Both the position numbers and the translations under genes were made by a program. A DNA stretch of 52,440 nt from Colimorpha sp045640985. GTDB taxonomy: Bacteria; Bacteroidota; Bacteroidia; Bacteroidales; P3. The stretch spans positions 1-52,440 of the forward strand of contig JAZUFZ010000032.1 of the NCBI GenBank assembly GCA_045640985.1. Reading direction: 5' to 3'. The notes under the pieces were generated by a model. It was not told where the DNA came from. It made no database searches and saw nothing but the letters and a program-made list of their open reading frames with translations. How positions within the stretch are numbered: the first letter of the stretch is position 1; every line of letters begins with the position of its first letter. This document shows, piece by piece, positions 40,274 to 48,348 of this stretch.

Positions 40274-42117
40274 AATGTGTTTCTTTTTTGTACATTGAGA
40301 GCATCGCAGACCAGTTCAGCCACATCCTTCACAGGGAGGCCCTGTGGACCATGCATGAAGGCTTTCTTGCACATAGGGCAGGCGGTCGCTATCACGTCCG
40401 GTCTCACCTCCGCAAGATTGCGATAGGCGGCATCACGTATAAGCCCCTGCTGATCTGTGGTAGCTACGGTATTTCCAAGGTTGAACCCGCAGCAAAGGCT
40501 TTTCTCGCGTTCGGAAGCTGTAGCGCACAGGGTGGCTACGCTGCCGAGCACCTCCCGCGGGGCATCATAGATCCCGCACCCCCTGCCCAGTTCACACGGG
40601 TCGTGGTATGCTACCCGGAGGGTCTCTTCATACTCGGGTCGGAGTCTGCCCTGCTGGATGAGTCTGTGTATATATTCCGTGTGGTGCATGACCGGTATGG
40701 AGAGATTATATTCCTTTGTGAACGACTGGTAGCATATCGGGCATGAGGTTACAAGCAGTACGGCTCCCGACTGTGATATCATGGCAGCGTTCTTGTTTCT
40801 CAAATCCATGGCCTGACGCACAAGCCCCTGCTGATAGAGCGGACGCCCGCAGCATACATTCTGCGATTTGTCCATATACCAGTAGGGCACTCCTGCTGCT
40901 TCAAAGATCCGGAGCATGGATTCCACTATTCCCGGGGTGAGTTTCGACATACAACCTCCAAAGAATGCTACCCTGCCTTCTGCATTGAATGGCCGTATGT
41001 TCTGAATATATCCGTAATTTCCGGAGGTATCTATTCCCCGTTTGTCTTCTACACGTACCTGATGGCGTATCTTCTCAAGGTCTATATTGACGGGGCAGTC
41101 TTCCATACACCGGTTGCACATCATACAATGCTCCGAAATCTCACTTGCACTCCGGAAGATTTCCTTATTTCTGAGTGCCTTGAGGAGATACACGCCCTGC
41201 GTATCGGTTATCTGCAGTTCTTTGTTGATGGGACAGTTGTCTATACATATACCGCAGCGGGAGCAGGCACTGAGTTCCATCATCGTATAACCGGTCATCC
41301 GTTCCCCTTCCTTCACGCCCAGGGTCCGGAAATATATGAGTATCACTTCCGTAAATATGTGCATATACCGGGTAAAGGGCATAAGGGTCAGGAATATACC
41401 TACGCAGAGTGAATACCCAAGCCAGCAGCCGTATTCCACCCCGCCGAGGACTGCAGTGTTCCATTGGGGACCGCCGTTCCAAGCTATCGTACGGATACCG
41501 CCTGCCACCCATCTCACCAGAAAACCGCCGTTTCCGAAACGTGCGCAGGTAACGCTCTCTGCCAGCAGGCGCATGGGAAATATCATCCAGAGCGAGGCTT
41601 TCGTTATTCGGTCTATCAGACTGTGTTTCGTGGTCCGCTTCATCCCCAGGGGACGCGACCATATCCTCTTGAACACGGCAAGGAACAGCCCTGTAAAAAC
41701 ATACAGCAGGAGTCCGTCCATGAGGTTTGCTATCACCGCGCTCTGTGCTCCGGGCTCCAGGGTTCTCGGTTCATAGTAATTATAGAATATGGCATAGTGG
41801 AACGGATGAGACCCTCCGTATGCATGGAAAGCCTGGAAGGCCCCCACCACTATCAGCAGAAACCACCCGAAGGCAAGACTCCGGTGCATATAGCCGAGGA
41901 GCAGGTTCTTTCTGGAAATACGGATATGAAGCAGTCCTTCACGGAACGACTCCCACAATACGGGCAGGAATTTCCAGGAAAGGATATTTCTCCTTACCGA
42001 AAGATGCTGACGACGGTCAAATGAACGGATCCACCGTATGTATTTCCACACCAGACCGACCGCCATCAGTCCTGTACCCACACAAAAGGGGACTACAAAC
42101 CAATCTCCCGTCAGCAT
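40270..42117 (-). CDS. Membrane Hdr-like protein: NarI-type membrane domain, two 4Fe-4S, two CCG domains
   Basis: This is a 615-aa fusion. Residues 1 to about 270 contain several membrane helices (first about 6-24) with histidines suited to heme b (GYMHRSLAFGW, FHAYGG), like NarI/HdrE. Two ferredoxin motifs follow (CSRCGICIDNCP about 284-295, CMMCNRCMEDCP about 325-336). Two CCG domains come last (NVCCGRP, SCPICYQ; HDPCELGRGCG, LCCGFN, ACPMCKK). This order resembles HdrE-HdrD fusions, DsrMK and the FadF-type ETF:menaquinone oxidoreductases. The likely role is moving electrons between the cytosolic HdrABC-like subunits and the quinone pool. It overlaps the previous gene by 7 bp. Confidence 0.85.
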   Translation of the reverse strand: MLTGDWFVVPFCVGTGLMAVGLVWKYIRWIRSFDRRQHLSVRRNILSWKFLPVLWESFREGLLHIRISRKNLLLGYMHRSLAFGWFLLIVVGAFQAFHAYGGSHPFHYAIFYNYYEPRTLEPGAQSAVIANLMDGLLLYVFTGLFLAVFKRIWSRPLGMKRTTKHSLIDRITKASLWMIFPMRLLAESVTCARFGNGGFLVRWVAGGIRTIAWNGGPQWNTAVLGGVEYGCWLGYSLCVGIFLTLMPFTRYMHIFTEVILIYFRTLGVKEGERMTGYTMMELSACSRCGICIDNCPINKELQITDTQGVYLLKALRNKEIFRSASEISEHCMMCNRCMEDCPVNIDLEKIRHQVRVEDKRGIDTSGNYGYIQNIRPFNAEGRVAFFGGCMSKLTPGIVESMLRIFEAAGVPYWYMDKSQNVCCGRPLYQQGLVRQAMDLRNKNAAMISQSGAVLLVTSCPICYQSFTKEYNLSIPVMHHTEYIHRLIQQGRLRPEYEETLRVAYHDPCELGRGCGIYDAPREVLGSVATLCATASEREKSLCCGFNLGNTVATTDQQGLIRDAAYRNLAEVRPDVIATACPMCKKAFMHGPQGLPVKDVAELVCDALNVQKRNTL

Positions 42118-42524
42118 ACTTCCCTGTTTTGTAATTCATATTCCGGAAACTGCACTCTGCGGACGGTAACTGTCTCATCGGGCAATTCACGATGATCCCT
42201 CTTTTCCATTACACTTTTCCGCATACTGATCATCAGTCCGCGTGTATTTACCCCTCGGGGACACACGAGCATACATTTTCCGCACAGCATACATTTCCTG
42301 AGCATCGCGGAAGCTTCGGGTGCATCGCCCCGCGAAAGTAGCAGATGAACCCTCCTGGGATTGTAATCCGAAAGTTCCGCCGCAGGGCATGTGGCTGTAC
42401 AGCCCCCGCAGCCGATACAGAGACTGGCTGAGGGTACTTTCTCCAGCACCTGCTCATATCTTTTCCTGCTTGCCGCATCATAATCCATCACCCGCGTCGC
42501 GGGAATCCCAAATCCGAAATCCAT
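42111..42524 (-). CDS. HdrC-like ferredoxin subunit (second)
   Basis: This is a 137-aa small subunit with two [4Fe-4S] motifs, CIGCGGCTATCP (about residues 36-47) and CMLCGKCMLVCP (about 78-89), separated by the SDYNPRRVHLLLSRGD block characteristic of HdrC/QmoC-type linkers. It carries electrons between the HdrA-like flavin and the CCG subunits. It is the second of two HdrC-like genes in a row. It starts 3 bp after the first and overlaps the membrane fusion gene by 7 bp. Confidence 0.88.
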   Translation of the reverse strand: MDFGFGIPATRVMDYDAASRKRYEQVLEKVPSASLCIGCGGCTATCPAAELSDYNPRRVHLLLSRGDAPEASAMLRKCMLCGKCMLVCPRGVNTRGLMISMRKSVMEKRDHRELPDETVTVRRVQFPEYELQNREVC

Positions 42525-42527
42525 ATC

Positions 42528-43157
42528 TTAATCCGTTTTCGTTTCCTTCCTGCCTTCTGACTGCTCCGCGCTGACCGCTTCACCTCCTTCTGTCACTTCA
42601 AAGATCCGGCGCACCTCCTTCAGGTCCGCTTCCGGAATATCTCTGAGTGCCCCGGGACCGCTCCCGTGATAATTTGCCCCGAACCGGGGAGCCACCTCGC
42701 CGATATGGTCTCTGTACCATTTCCACACGGGTCCCTGCTCGGGATGCGCTGCAGGATCTACACGGTCTGGATATACGCAATACCCTGTCTCCAATATTCC
42801 CTCAAGTATCTCGCGCCTCAGCCCTTTCTGCTGCCGTCCCAGACGGCTCTCTTCACTGTAGCCCAGTTCCTGGGATGCCTTCCTGAGCACGTTCACCAGT
42901 TCTCCCGGCGCGTTGCCCCGCGGACAGCGGGTCTTGCACGACATACACTGCCCGCAATACCAGATTTCGTCTCCTTTCAGAAGCTGTTCCAGCTCCTCCT
43001 CCTCGCCGCGCTGCACCACGTCGCATATCCTGCGCGGGTCATAGTCATAAAACTCCGCAGCAGGGCATATCGCCGTACACATCCCGCAGTTCATACAGGC
43101 GTTCAGCGATTCCTCATAGCGGGGATCCTTCTTCAGATATTGCAGCAGATAACCCAT
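42528..43157 (-). CDS. HdrC-like ferredoxin subunit (first)
   Basis: This is a 209-aa protein. The first two-thirds match HdrC: CMNCGMCTAICP (about residues 21-32), FYDYDPRRICDVVQRG (about 36-51) and CGQCMSCKTRCP (about 68-79). About 80 residues beyond the normal HdrC end form a charged tail of unknown role. It starts 23 bp after the ECF sigma gene. It and the second HdrC-like protein resemble each other and may be a duplication that lets the complex serve two partners. Confidence 0.87.
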   Translation of the reverse strand: MGYLLQYLKKDPRYEESLNACMNCGMCTAICPAAEFYDYDPRRICDVVQRGEEEELEQLLKGDEIWYCGQCMSCKTRCPRGNAPGELVNVLRKASQELGYSEESRLGRQQKGLRREILEGILETGYCVYPDRVDPAAHPEQGPVWKWYRDHIGEVAPRFGANYHGSGPGALRDIPEADLKEVRRIFEVTEGGEAVSAEQSEGRKETKTD

Positions 43158-43180
43158 TTCCTTTCCGTTATGTTACCGTT

Positions 43181-43705
43181 TTACTGCCGGCCGTTCTTCA
43201 GCTTGCGGAATCGGGGATATTTCTCCAGATTGAGGTTCCGTTTAAGATGCCGGCTCGCGCGCGAGAGTATCGTCGTGATGTTGGTCTGCGAAAGGCCTGT
43301 CTCCCCGCTGATCTCTCTGATGCTCTTGCCTTCGAGATATTTCTTCTGCACCAGCATTCGCTGCCGCTGGGGGAGCGCCGCAATCGCCTCGTTCAGCATC
43401 GCCCACTGGCTTTCGCGGATCTCTACCGCCTCCTGAACCGTCCCGTCATCTACCAGCATCCATTCCTGTAGGTCTTCATACGTCTTCTGCCGGAGCAGTT
43501 CCAGACACCGGTTCTTTACAGCCCTAATGCACAGCCCCTCCGGATTGTCCTTCTCACGGATGCGTACCCTGTTGCGCCACAGCACCTCAAACACATCCTG
43601 CACCGCGTCCTCCGCCTCCGCACAGCTGTGCAGCAGACGCTCCGCCTCGCGCAGCATCGCAGGTTTCATCGGAACCACCGTCTGTTGGAATTTCTTGGCA
43701 TTCAT
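43181..43705 (-). CDS. ECF-type sigma-70 factor
   Basis: This is a 174-aa extracytoplasmic-function sigma factor. Region 2 (AEDAVQDVFEVLWRNR, about residues 32-47) binds the -10 element and core enzyme. Region 4 (LPQRQRMLVQKKYLEGKSIREIS, about 110-132, then SQTNITTILSRA) is a helix-turn-helix for -35 recognition. No anti-sigma factor gene is next to it; instead the Hdr-like genes follow after 23 bp. It may therefore control this operon, including itself. Confidence 0.92.
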   Translation of the reverse strand: MNAKKFQQTVVPMKPAMLREAERLLHSCAEAEDAVQDVFEVLWRNRVRIREKDNPEGLCIRAVKNRCLELLRQKTYEDLQEWMLVDDGTVQEAVEIRESQWAMLNEAIAALPQRQRMLVQKKYLEGKSIREISGETGLSQTNITTILSRASRHLKRNLNLEKYPRFRKLKNGRQ

Positions 43706-44165
43706 CGGTTCACTGCAGGAGCATCTGAGGTCTCCTTTTCATATATTACGCACAACGGTCGGAAATGTCACACTTTTTTTTTAATTTTCTTTGGAAAACA
43801 GACACCCCCCCGGGCCCGCCGCCATACGGAGGACAGCGCATATATGGCATATCCGTCCCACGCCAGCCCCCGCGGAAAACAGCGTAATAAAAATCCTACC
43901 TCCGGGCTTGTTTCTTAGGCTTGAGCCTGCGCGCGGGCGCTGAAGCTGCGCCACCACTGGGGGCTCCGCACTGTGGTAACTCCCTTCTATCTTCTTTTTA
44001 TCTCCATATTAACTTCTTTTTATCTCCTTTCCTTAGAATAAGAGATGGAAAAAAGATAAAAAGAAGATAGAAAGAAGATAGCAGGGAGTTACCATATACA
44101 AAAGCCTGTATTACATGCGGGAAGAGATTTTGAAAAAATCGGTCTCTCCCGCAGGGCTGTATAGG
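43706..44165. other. Intergenic region with repeat copy 3
   Basis: No gene is seen. It holds the third palindromic repeat (43975-44093) with its left modules (43907-43969). No clear Bacteroidota consensus promoter is found for the ECF gene at 43705, which fits possible self-activation from an ECF-type promoter. Confidence 0.5.
43975..44093 (+). repeat. Palindromic 11-nt-period repeat, copy 3
   Basis: Perfect GGTAACTCCC / GGGAGTTACC ends and the same 11-nt interior. On its left lie CTTGTTTCTTAGGC (43907-43920) and the GC-rich module (43925-43969) that copy 2 carries on its right. Confidence 0.88.
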
Positions 44166-45233
44166 CTATTTTACCCGGTTGAGCCCCATCAGGCGGAAGA
44201 AGATCCGCGGGAGCGGCCGGGTGCGGTTGCGGGTGAGCATATTGATGTAGATATGCGGCCGTTTGAGGAGCGTGATCTTGTGAGCCTCGACCAGTTCGAT
44301 GAGCGTGCCGTCCGGGTCTTCGATATATACAAAATGGCCGGAGGCCTCACCCATGTCGAAATGCCCGTCGTCCTTGCAGCTATCTACCGTAAAGGGATAC
44401 CCCTTTTCGTTGCACAGCGTCTCCATGAGCCGCAGATGCGTCACGTCGAAGCATATCTGGATGAAGCCCGGGTCACCCCAGAAGCGGCCCTCGTAGATGC
44501 GGCGCGGGGTGCGGTCGAGCGGCTGGACGAGTTCGATGCGGCTGGAGCCGTAGAGCGGAGCAAAGGCCCCCTGCGGGCTGCTGCTGCGGGCGAGAAGCAT
44601 CCGGCGGAAGTTCCCCGAACCTTCTCTCATAAAGGCCAGGTCCTCAAAGGTGCCGGTCTTGTCATAGATAACCTTATCGTAGCCGAGCAGGTCGCGATAG
44701 ACCTCCAGCGAGCGGTTGATATCCGTAACGCCTATCATGGCTCCCACGATGCCCCCGGAGCGCTGGTGGCGTTCAAGGAAGATGGAGGAGTCCTCCACCA
44801 CCTGAAACCAGTTGCCCCACGGGTCTTCGAGAAAGAAGGCGGGCGTGCCGTCAGGCATGGCGGTGAGCGGTCCGATATGGGGGTATTTCTCTAAAAGTTC
44901 CTGACGGAAGCGGGCCGCATCGCGGCTTTTGAGCTTAGCGGCGAACACTCCGAGATCGCCGGCAGCCACGGGGAAGGGACAGGGCTGGGGTGTGCGCTGG
45001 GAATACTGCCAGATTTCAAATCCTCCGCCCCCCTGCATGTTCACGGCAATGCAGGCGTGGCGTTTCTGGGGTACGCCCCCCGTGTAGGGCAGCATCCGTT
45101 CCGCTACGGTATCGTCTTCGAGAATGCGGACATCTATCTGGAACATTTCCCGGTACCACTTCCATGAAGCGTTGAAATCGGCGGTTCCTACGCCGATCTG
45201 CTGTATGCCGGATATAAAGGGTCTGTTTTCCAT
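44166..45233 (-). CDS. Two-domain VOC (glyoxalase/dioxygenase fold) protein
   Basis: This is a 355-aa protein with two vicinal-oxygen-chelate halves: GIQQIGVGTADFNASWKWY (about residues 9-27) opens the first, and GAMIGVTDINRSLEVYRDLL (about 162-181) opens the second. Each is followed by the beta-strand pattern of the fold and by EDPWGNWFQVVED and EDPDGTLIELVE, which contain the late acidic metal ligand. The first histidine ligand of classical members is not obvious. The layout resembles hydroxyphenylpyruvate-dioxygenase-like proteins but not the specific motifs. The substrate is unknown. A basic C-terminal tail (TRNRTRPLPRIFF) is present. Confidence 0.8.
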   Translation of the reverse strand: MENRPFISGIQQIGVGTADFNASWKWYREMFQIDVRILEDDTVAERMLPYTGGVPQKRHACIAVNMQGGGGFEIWQYSQRTPQPCPFPVAAGDLGVFAAKLKSRDAARFRQELLEKYPHIGPLTAMPDGTPAFFLEDPWGNWFQVVEDSSIFLERHQRSGGIVGAMIGVTDINRSLEVYRDLLGYDKVIYDKTGTFEDLAFMREGSGNFRRMLLARSSSPQGAFAPLYGSSRIELVQPLDRTPRRIYEGRFWGDPGFIQICFDVTHLRLMETLCNEKGYPFTVDSCKDDGHFDMGEASGHFVYIEDPDGTLIELVEAHKITLLKRPHIYINMLTRNRTRPLPRIFFRLMGLNRVK

Positions 45234-45272
45234 TATGGTATATGTGATTTTCTGTTTTTCTGTATGTGTAGG

Positions 45273-46124
45273 TTATTCCGTGATGACCTTGCGGAGGGTG
45301 CTGTTGGGGAAGAGGGGGCGGAGCTGGGACTGGATGTCATAGACCTGCTGCTGTGGGAGGGCGAGGTGGAGCCTGATTTTCATGCGGGCTTCCCCCTGGG
45401 CGGGGATGATGACGGTCTTGCTCTGGAAGGCGGGCGGGAGTTTGTCGATTTCGGCGAGCGCCTCCTGGCGGGTAGCTACCGTGGTGAGGTCGAGGTCGTA
45501 GCAGGGAGTTTCTGAGGCGGGAGCGGGGCGGTAGTTTTTCTTTACCTGGGTCTTATTGGGAGCGGCAGCCGATTTGGAGGCGAGCTGCACCACCTCATCG
45601 TTGTCGCGGCGCGGGGCTTTCTCGGTCGTGGTTACGGTCCCCTTGGTTGTGGGCTGCACCTCCACGGGGGTATAGAGCGCGCTGAGCATGTTGTCGAACT
45701 CACGCGTACCGCGGAGGAGGTCCTGATGTTCCCAGTAGTAGCGGTAGCGGTCGGGGAGCACCCTCACGACGACCCTTCGGCAACCTTTGATGCCGATGCT
45801 GTGGGCCGCCTTGCGGGTGAGGTCAATCACCCCCCGCTTGGGACAGCGGTCGTTTACCTTGACCAGCACCTGCAGTCCGGTTTCGGGACAGGTGACGAGT
45901 ACGATGGTGCCGAGCTTGATCTTCCAGTGGGCGGCCGTGTAGAGGTCCTGCGAGAAGATTTCCCCGCTGGAGGTCTTGCGTCCTACGAACATATTGGCGT
46001 AGATAGTGCCCTTGTTCATATATTCCGACACGGTGTCATCAGGGGCGTAGCTCTGAGCCTGCAGGCGGGGAGCAGAGGCCGAGAGGGCAGCCGCTATGGA
46101 GAGTATGAGGAGGAATTTTTTCAT
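45273..46124 (-). CDS. rlpA: RlpA-like septal ring protein (DPBB domain)
   Basis: This is a 283-aa exported protein. The signal peptide ends near RLQAQ (about residues 20-24). A double-psi beta-barrel domain follows, with the family's YANMFVGRKTSSGEIFSQ (about 43-60), LYTAAHWKIKLGT and VKVNDRCPKRGVIDLTRKAA (about 88-107, with the conserved Asp-Arg). The C-terminal 60 residues may form a SPOR-like peptidoglycan-binding domain (LPPAFQSKTVIIPAQGEAR ... LRKVI). RlpA cuts glycan strands lacking stem peptides in some species. Confidence 0.87.
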   Translation of the reverse strand: MKKFLLILSIAAALSASAPRLQAQSYAPDDTVSEYMNKGTIYANMFVGRKTSSGEIFSQDLYTAAHWKIKLGTIVLVTCPETGLQVLVKVNDRCPKRGVIDLTRKAAHSIGIKGCRRVVVRVLPDRYRYYWEHQDLLRGTREFDNMLSALYTPVEVQPTTKGTVTTTEKAPRRDNDEVVQLASKSAAAPNKTQVKKNYRPAPASETPCYDLDLTTVATRQEALAEIDKLPPAFQSKTVIIPAQGEARMKIRLHLALPQQQVYDIQSQLRPLFPNSTLRKVITE

Positions 46125-46127
46125 GGT

Positions 46128-46262
46128 TTCAAGGTCAAAGTTTCAAGTTTGAGGAGTCAAAGGGTCAAAGAGTCAAAAAGAGTTTAAGGGGTTGAGGGGG
46201 GTTGAGAGGTTTGAGGAGTTTAAGGGGTTTAAGGAGGTTTTAGGTTTCATGGTTTCAGGAGG
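46128..46262. repeat. Short tandem array between kdsC and rlpA
   Basis: Mixed 7-8 nt units TTTCAAG, AGTCAAAG, GGTTTGAG and GGTTTAAG fill the gap. It is of the same family as the array at 35511-35680. Confidence 0.8.
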
Positions 46263-46275
46263 TTTTCGGGAGGAA

Positions 46276-46827
46276 CTACCAGTTCAGGGCGTCCGGGTTC
46301 TTGGGGGAATCGTCTCCCGAAGGAGGGATGAACCAGTTTCCATGGAGCCTCAGTACCTGTTCGATGATGTCGCGTACGCAACCCTTCCCTCCGGGGAAGA
46401 TGGAGATATAATCCGCAATGGATTTGATTTCTTCGGCAGCATCAGCGGGGCAGACTGCGACCCCGGCGGACCTGAGGAGGAAATAATCGGGGATATCGTC
46501 CCCCATGGCAAGCACTTCGCGGGGATTGAGGTTGTTCTGTATGAGGAACTCCCGGAAAGTCGCCAGTTTGTCGGGACAGCCGGTATATATCTGGGTAACC
46601 CCGAGCGACTGCATCCGGTTGGTGATGCTGAGAGAGGTCGCGCCGGAGATGAGGGCTACGATGTAGCCCTTCTTTACGGCATACTGTATGGCGTATCCGT
46701 CCTTGATGTTGCCAGCCCTGACGGTCTGTCCGTCAGCATATACGAACACGCTTCCGTCGGTCATCACGCCGTCGAAATCGAATACGAAGGCTTTTATGTC
46801 GTGCAGTTTTTCCTTATAGTTTATCAT
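46276..46827 (-). CDS. kdsC: KdsC-like HAD phosphatase
   Basis: This protein has 183 aa from the ATG at 46827 (MINYKEKL). KdsC removes the phosphate from KDO-8-phosphate on the route to lipopolysaccharide core. The HAD nucleophile motif FDFDGVMTDGS (about residues 14-24), ISGATSLSITNRM (about 55-67), the Lys block and GDDIPDYFLL (about 101-110) are intact. The tetrameric C0-type fold without a cap fits KdsC. Related YrbI-type phosphatases acting on other nonulosonates are the alternative. Confidence 0.88.
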   Translation of the reverse strand: MINYKEKLHDIKAFVFDFDGVMTDGSVFVYADGQTVRAGNIKDGYAIQYAVKKGYIVALISGATSLSITNRMQSLGVTQIYTGCPDKLATFREFLIQNNLNPREVLAMGDDIPDYFLLRSAGVAVCPADAAEEIKSIADYISIFPGGKGCVRDIIEQVLRLHGNWFIPPSGDDSPKNPDALNW

Positions 46828-46845
46828 GGTCTTTTTTCGGATTTC

Positions 46846-46945
46846 AGGAGGTTGAGGGGTCAAAGGGGCAAAGGGTCAAAGAGTCAAAGAGTGAAAAAGA
46901 GTTTGAGGAGGTTTCAGAGGGTTTCAGGTTTCAGAGGGTTCATTG
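46846..46945. repeat. Short tandem array between deacetylase and kdsC
   Basis: 8-mers such as GGTCAAAG, AGTCAAAG and 8-9-mers such as GTTTCAGAG. It fills most of the gap and continues the pattern seen next to rlpA. Confidence 0.8.
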
Positions 46946-46955
46946 AAAGAATGTA

Positions 46956-48287
46956 TCAGCGGGCGGGGTGCGGGGAATCCGCAGCGTAGGCGAGTATTTT
47001 CTGGTAGAGTTCCCGCCAGCCTTTCCAGCCGTAGAGGTCGCAGAGATTCTGATTGTGCCAGATGGCGCAGAAGGTTCCTCCCACGGAGCGCACCTCATCG
47101 ATCAGGATTTTATATTCATCCCAGGCCTGCTGTGGGGTGAGTTTCTGGTGGATGTTCATGGTGGTGTCCATAGTGCAGAAAGGATGCACCATCAGGAGGG
47201 TTTCGCAGTCGTGCGTGAGGTCGTAGAAAGGGTAGGGCGTGCAGGTGCCGGCCCGGAAGCCGGAAGTGTCGGCGAACCCCATGGAATAGTCGTTCAGGAT
47301 GTTGCAGCGCACGAGGTTGGTGTAGGAATAGGGGAGCTGCATACGGAGGAAATGAAAGCGGCTGCGTTTCACCTCGCGGTGGACTACCCCGGAAAGCCGT
47401 CTGGATTCGATATCCACGCGGCCCGGTTCTTCGAGCGTGCTGTAGGTAGGATGCAGCCCCAGTTTGGCGTGGTCGGCGAGATGCTTGAGGAGTTCGCGGA
47501 AAGGCTCGCTGTGATAGTTGGCGGGCTTGTCGTGAAGGCTGTAGTCCCCGATGAGGACGAAGAATATCAGATGCCTGTTCCGGTTCAGGCGGGACTGCTC
47601 GATGATGAAATCAAAGGTATCGAACGGGTCCTGCTCTCTGCCCCGGATAACCCTGATACGGCGCTTAGCTTCCTCGATATCACGGCGGTAGAGCGCATCG
47701 CGGAGAAATCCTGTAACGGTACGGAAGAGTCCTTTATATCTGTAGCACCATGCCGCGTCGATATCCACGGTCTGTTCAAACTCATAGACGCGGGAACCGA
47801 AATGCAGGGACGGATATACCCTCAGAAGGGCATCCCTGAGCATGAGTGCCCACCGGTCCACCACGGCTTTATGCAGGAAGCCCATACGGTAAGCCAGACT
47901 CTCGGAGGTGAGAAAACGCCCGTGTTCGTCGTCGTGGTGGGGGAGATACTCCTCGTAGCGCGAGACCATATAGAACACAGCAGCAAACACGTCGAAATCC
48001 AGAAGGTTGTGCTCGTTATAGACGGGATAGATCGCAGGCGTATCTCCGGACTGGAAGCAATGCAGTTCCTGTTCCTCCAGCACGGTCTCGAAAAGCAGTC
48101 TTACGGACTGCACATAGCAACTGTCATCTATAGGTTCCGGAGCGTAATGGAGCCTGGGTCCCGCGTATCGCAGATAACACTCCCTGTCGGTCGTAATCTC
48201 ATAATCGGTATGCAGAAGATAGCGGAACACCACACTCAAAGTGTAGCCCAGGCGGTTGGTGATTTCAGGAACATATACCAGCATCAT
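46956..48287 (-). CDS. Polysaccharide-deacetylase-like protein
   Basis: This is a 443-aa protein of the Bacteroidota group that joins an N-terminal DUF7033-like region (YVPEITNRLGYTLSVVFRYL, about residues 4-23) to a carbohydrate-esterase-4-like deacetylase barrel. The barrel is marked by VDIDAAWCYRYKG (about 174-186, the metal Asp), LGLHPTYST (metal His) and the late CAIWHNQNL. No signal peptide is present, so it is probably cytosolic and acts in envelope polysaccharide synthesis alongside KdsC. A -7-like TATCTTTG (48338-48331, minus strand) lies upstream. Confidence 0.82.
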   Translation of the reverse strand: MMLVYVPEITNRLGYTLSVVFRYLLHTDYEITTDRECYLRYAGPRLHYAPEPIDDSCYVQSVRLLFETVLEEQELHCFQSGDTPAIYPVYNEHNLLDFDVFAAVFYMVSRYEEYLPHHDDEHGRFLTSESLAYRMGFLHKAVVDRWALMLRDALLRVYPSLHFGSRVYEFEQTVDIDAAWCYRYKGLFRTVTGFLRDALYRRDIEEAKRRIRVIRGREQDPFDTFDFIIEQSRLNRNRHLIFFVLIGDYSLHDKPANYHSEPFRELLKHLADHAKLGLHPTYSTLEEPGRVDIESRRLSGVVHREVKRSRFHFLRMQLPYSYTNLVRCNILNDYSMGFADTSGFRAGTCTPYPFYDLTHDCETLLMVHPFCTMDTTMNIHQKLTPQQAWDEYKILIDEVRSVGGTFCAIWHNQNLCDLYGWKGWRELYQKILAYAADSPHPAR

Positions 48288-48330
48288 GTTTTCTGCCTTT
48301 TTTTACCGGACCGAGGTCCTTTTCGCGGTG

Positions 48331-48338
48331 CAAAGATA
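48331..48338 (-). promoter_or_regulatory. -7 element for the deacetylase gene
   Basis: TATCTTTG on the minus strand, 44 bp before the ATG; a matching -33 box is not apparent. Confidence 0.5.
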
Positions 48339-48348
48339 CAACTTTTTT

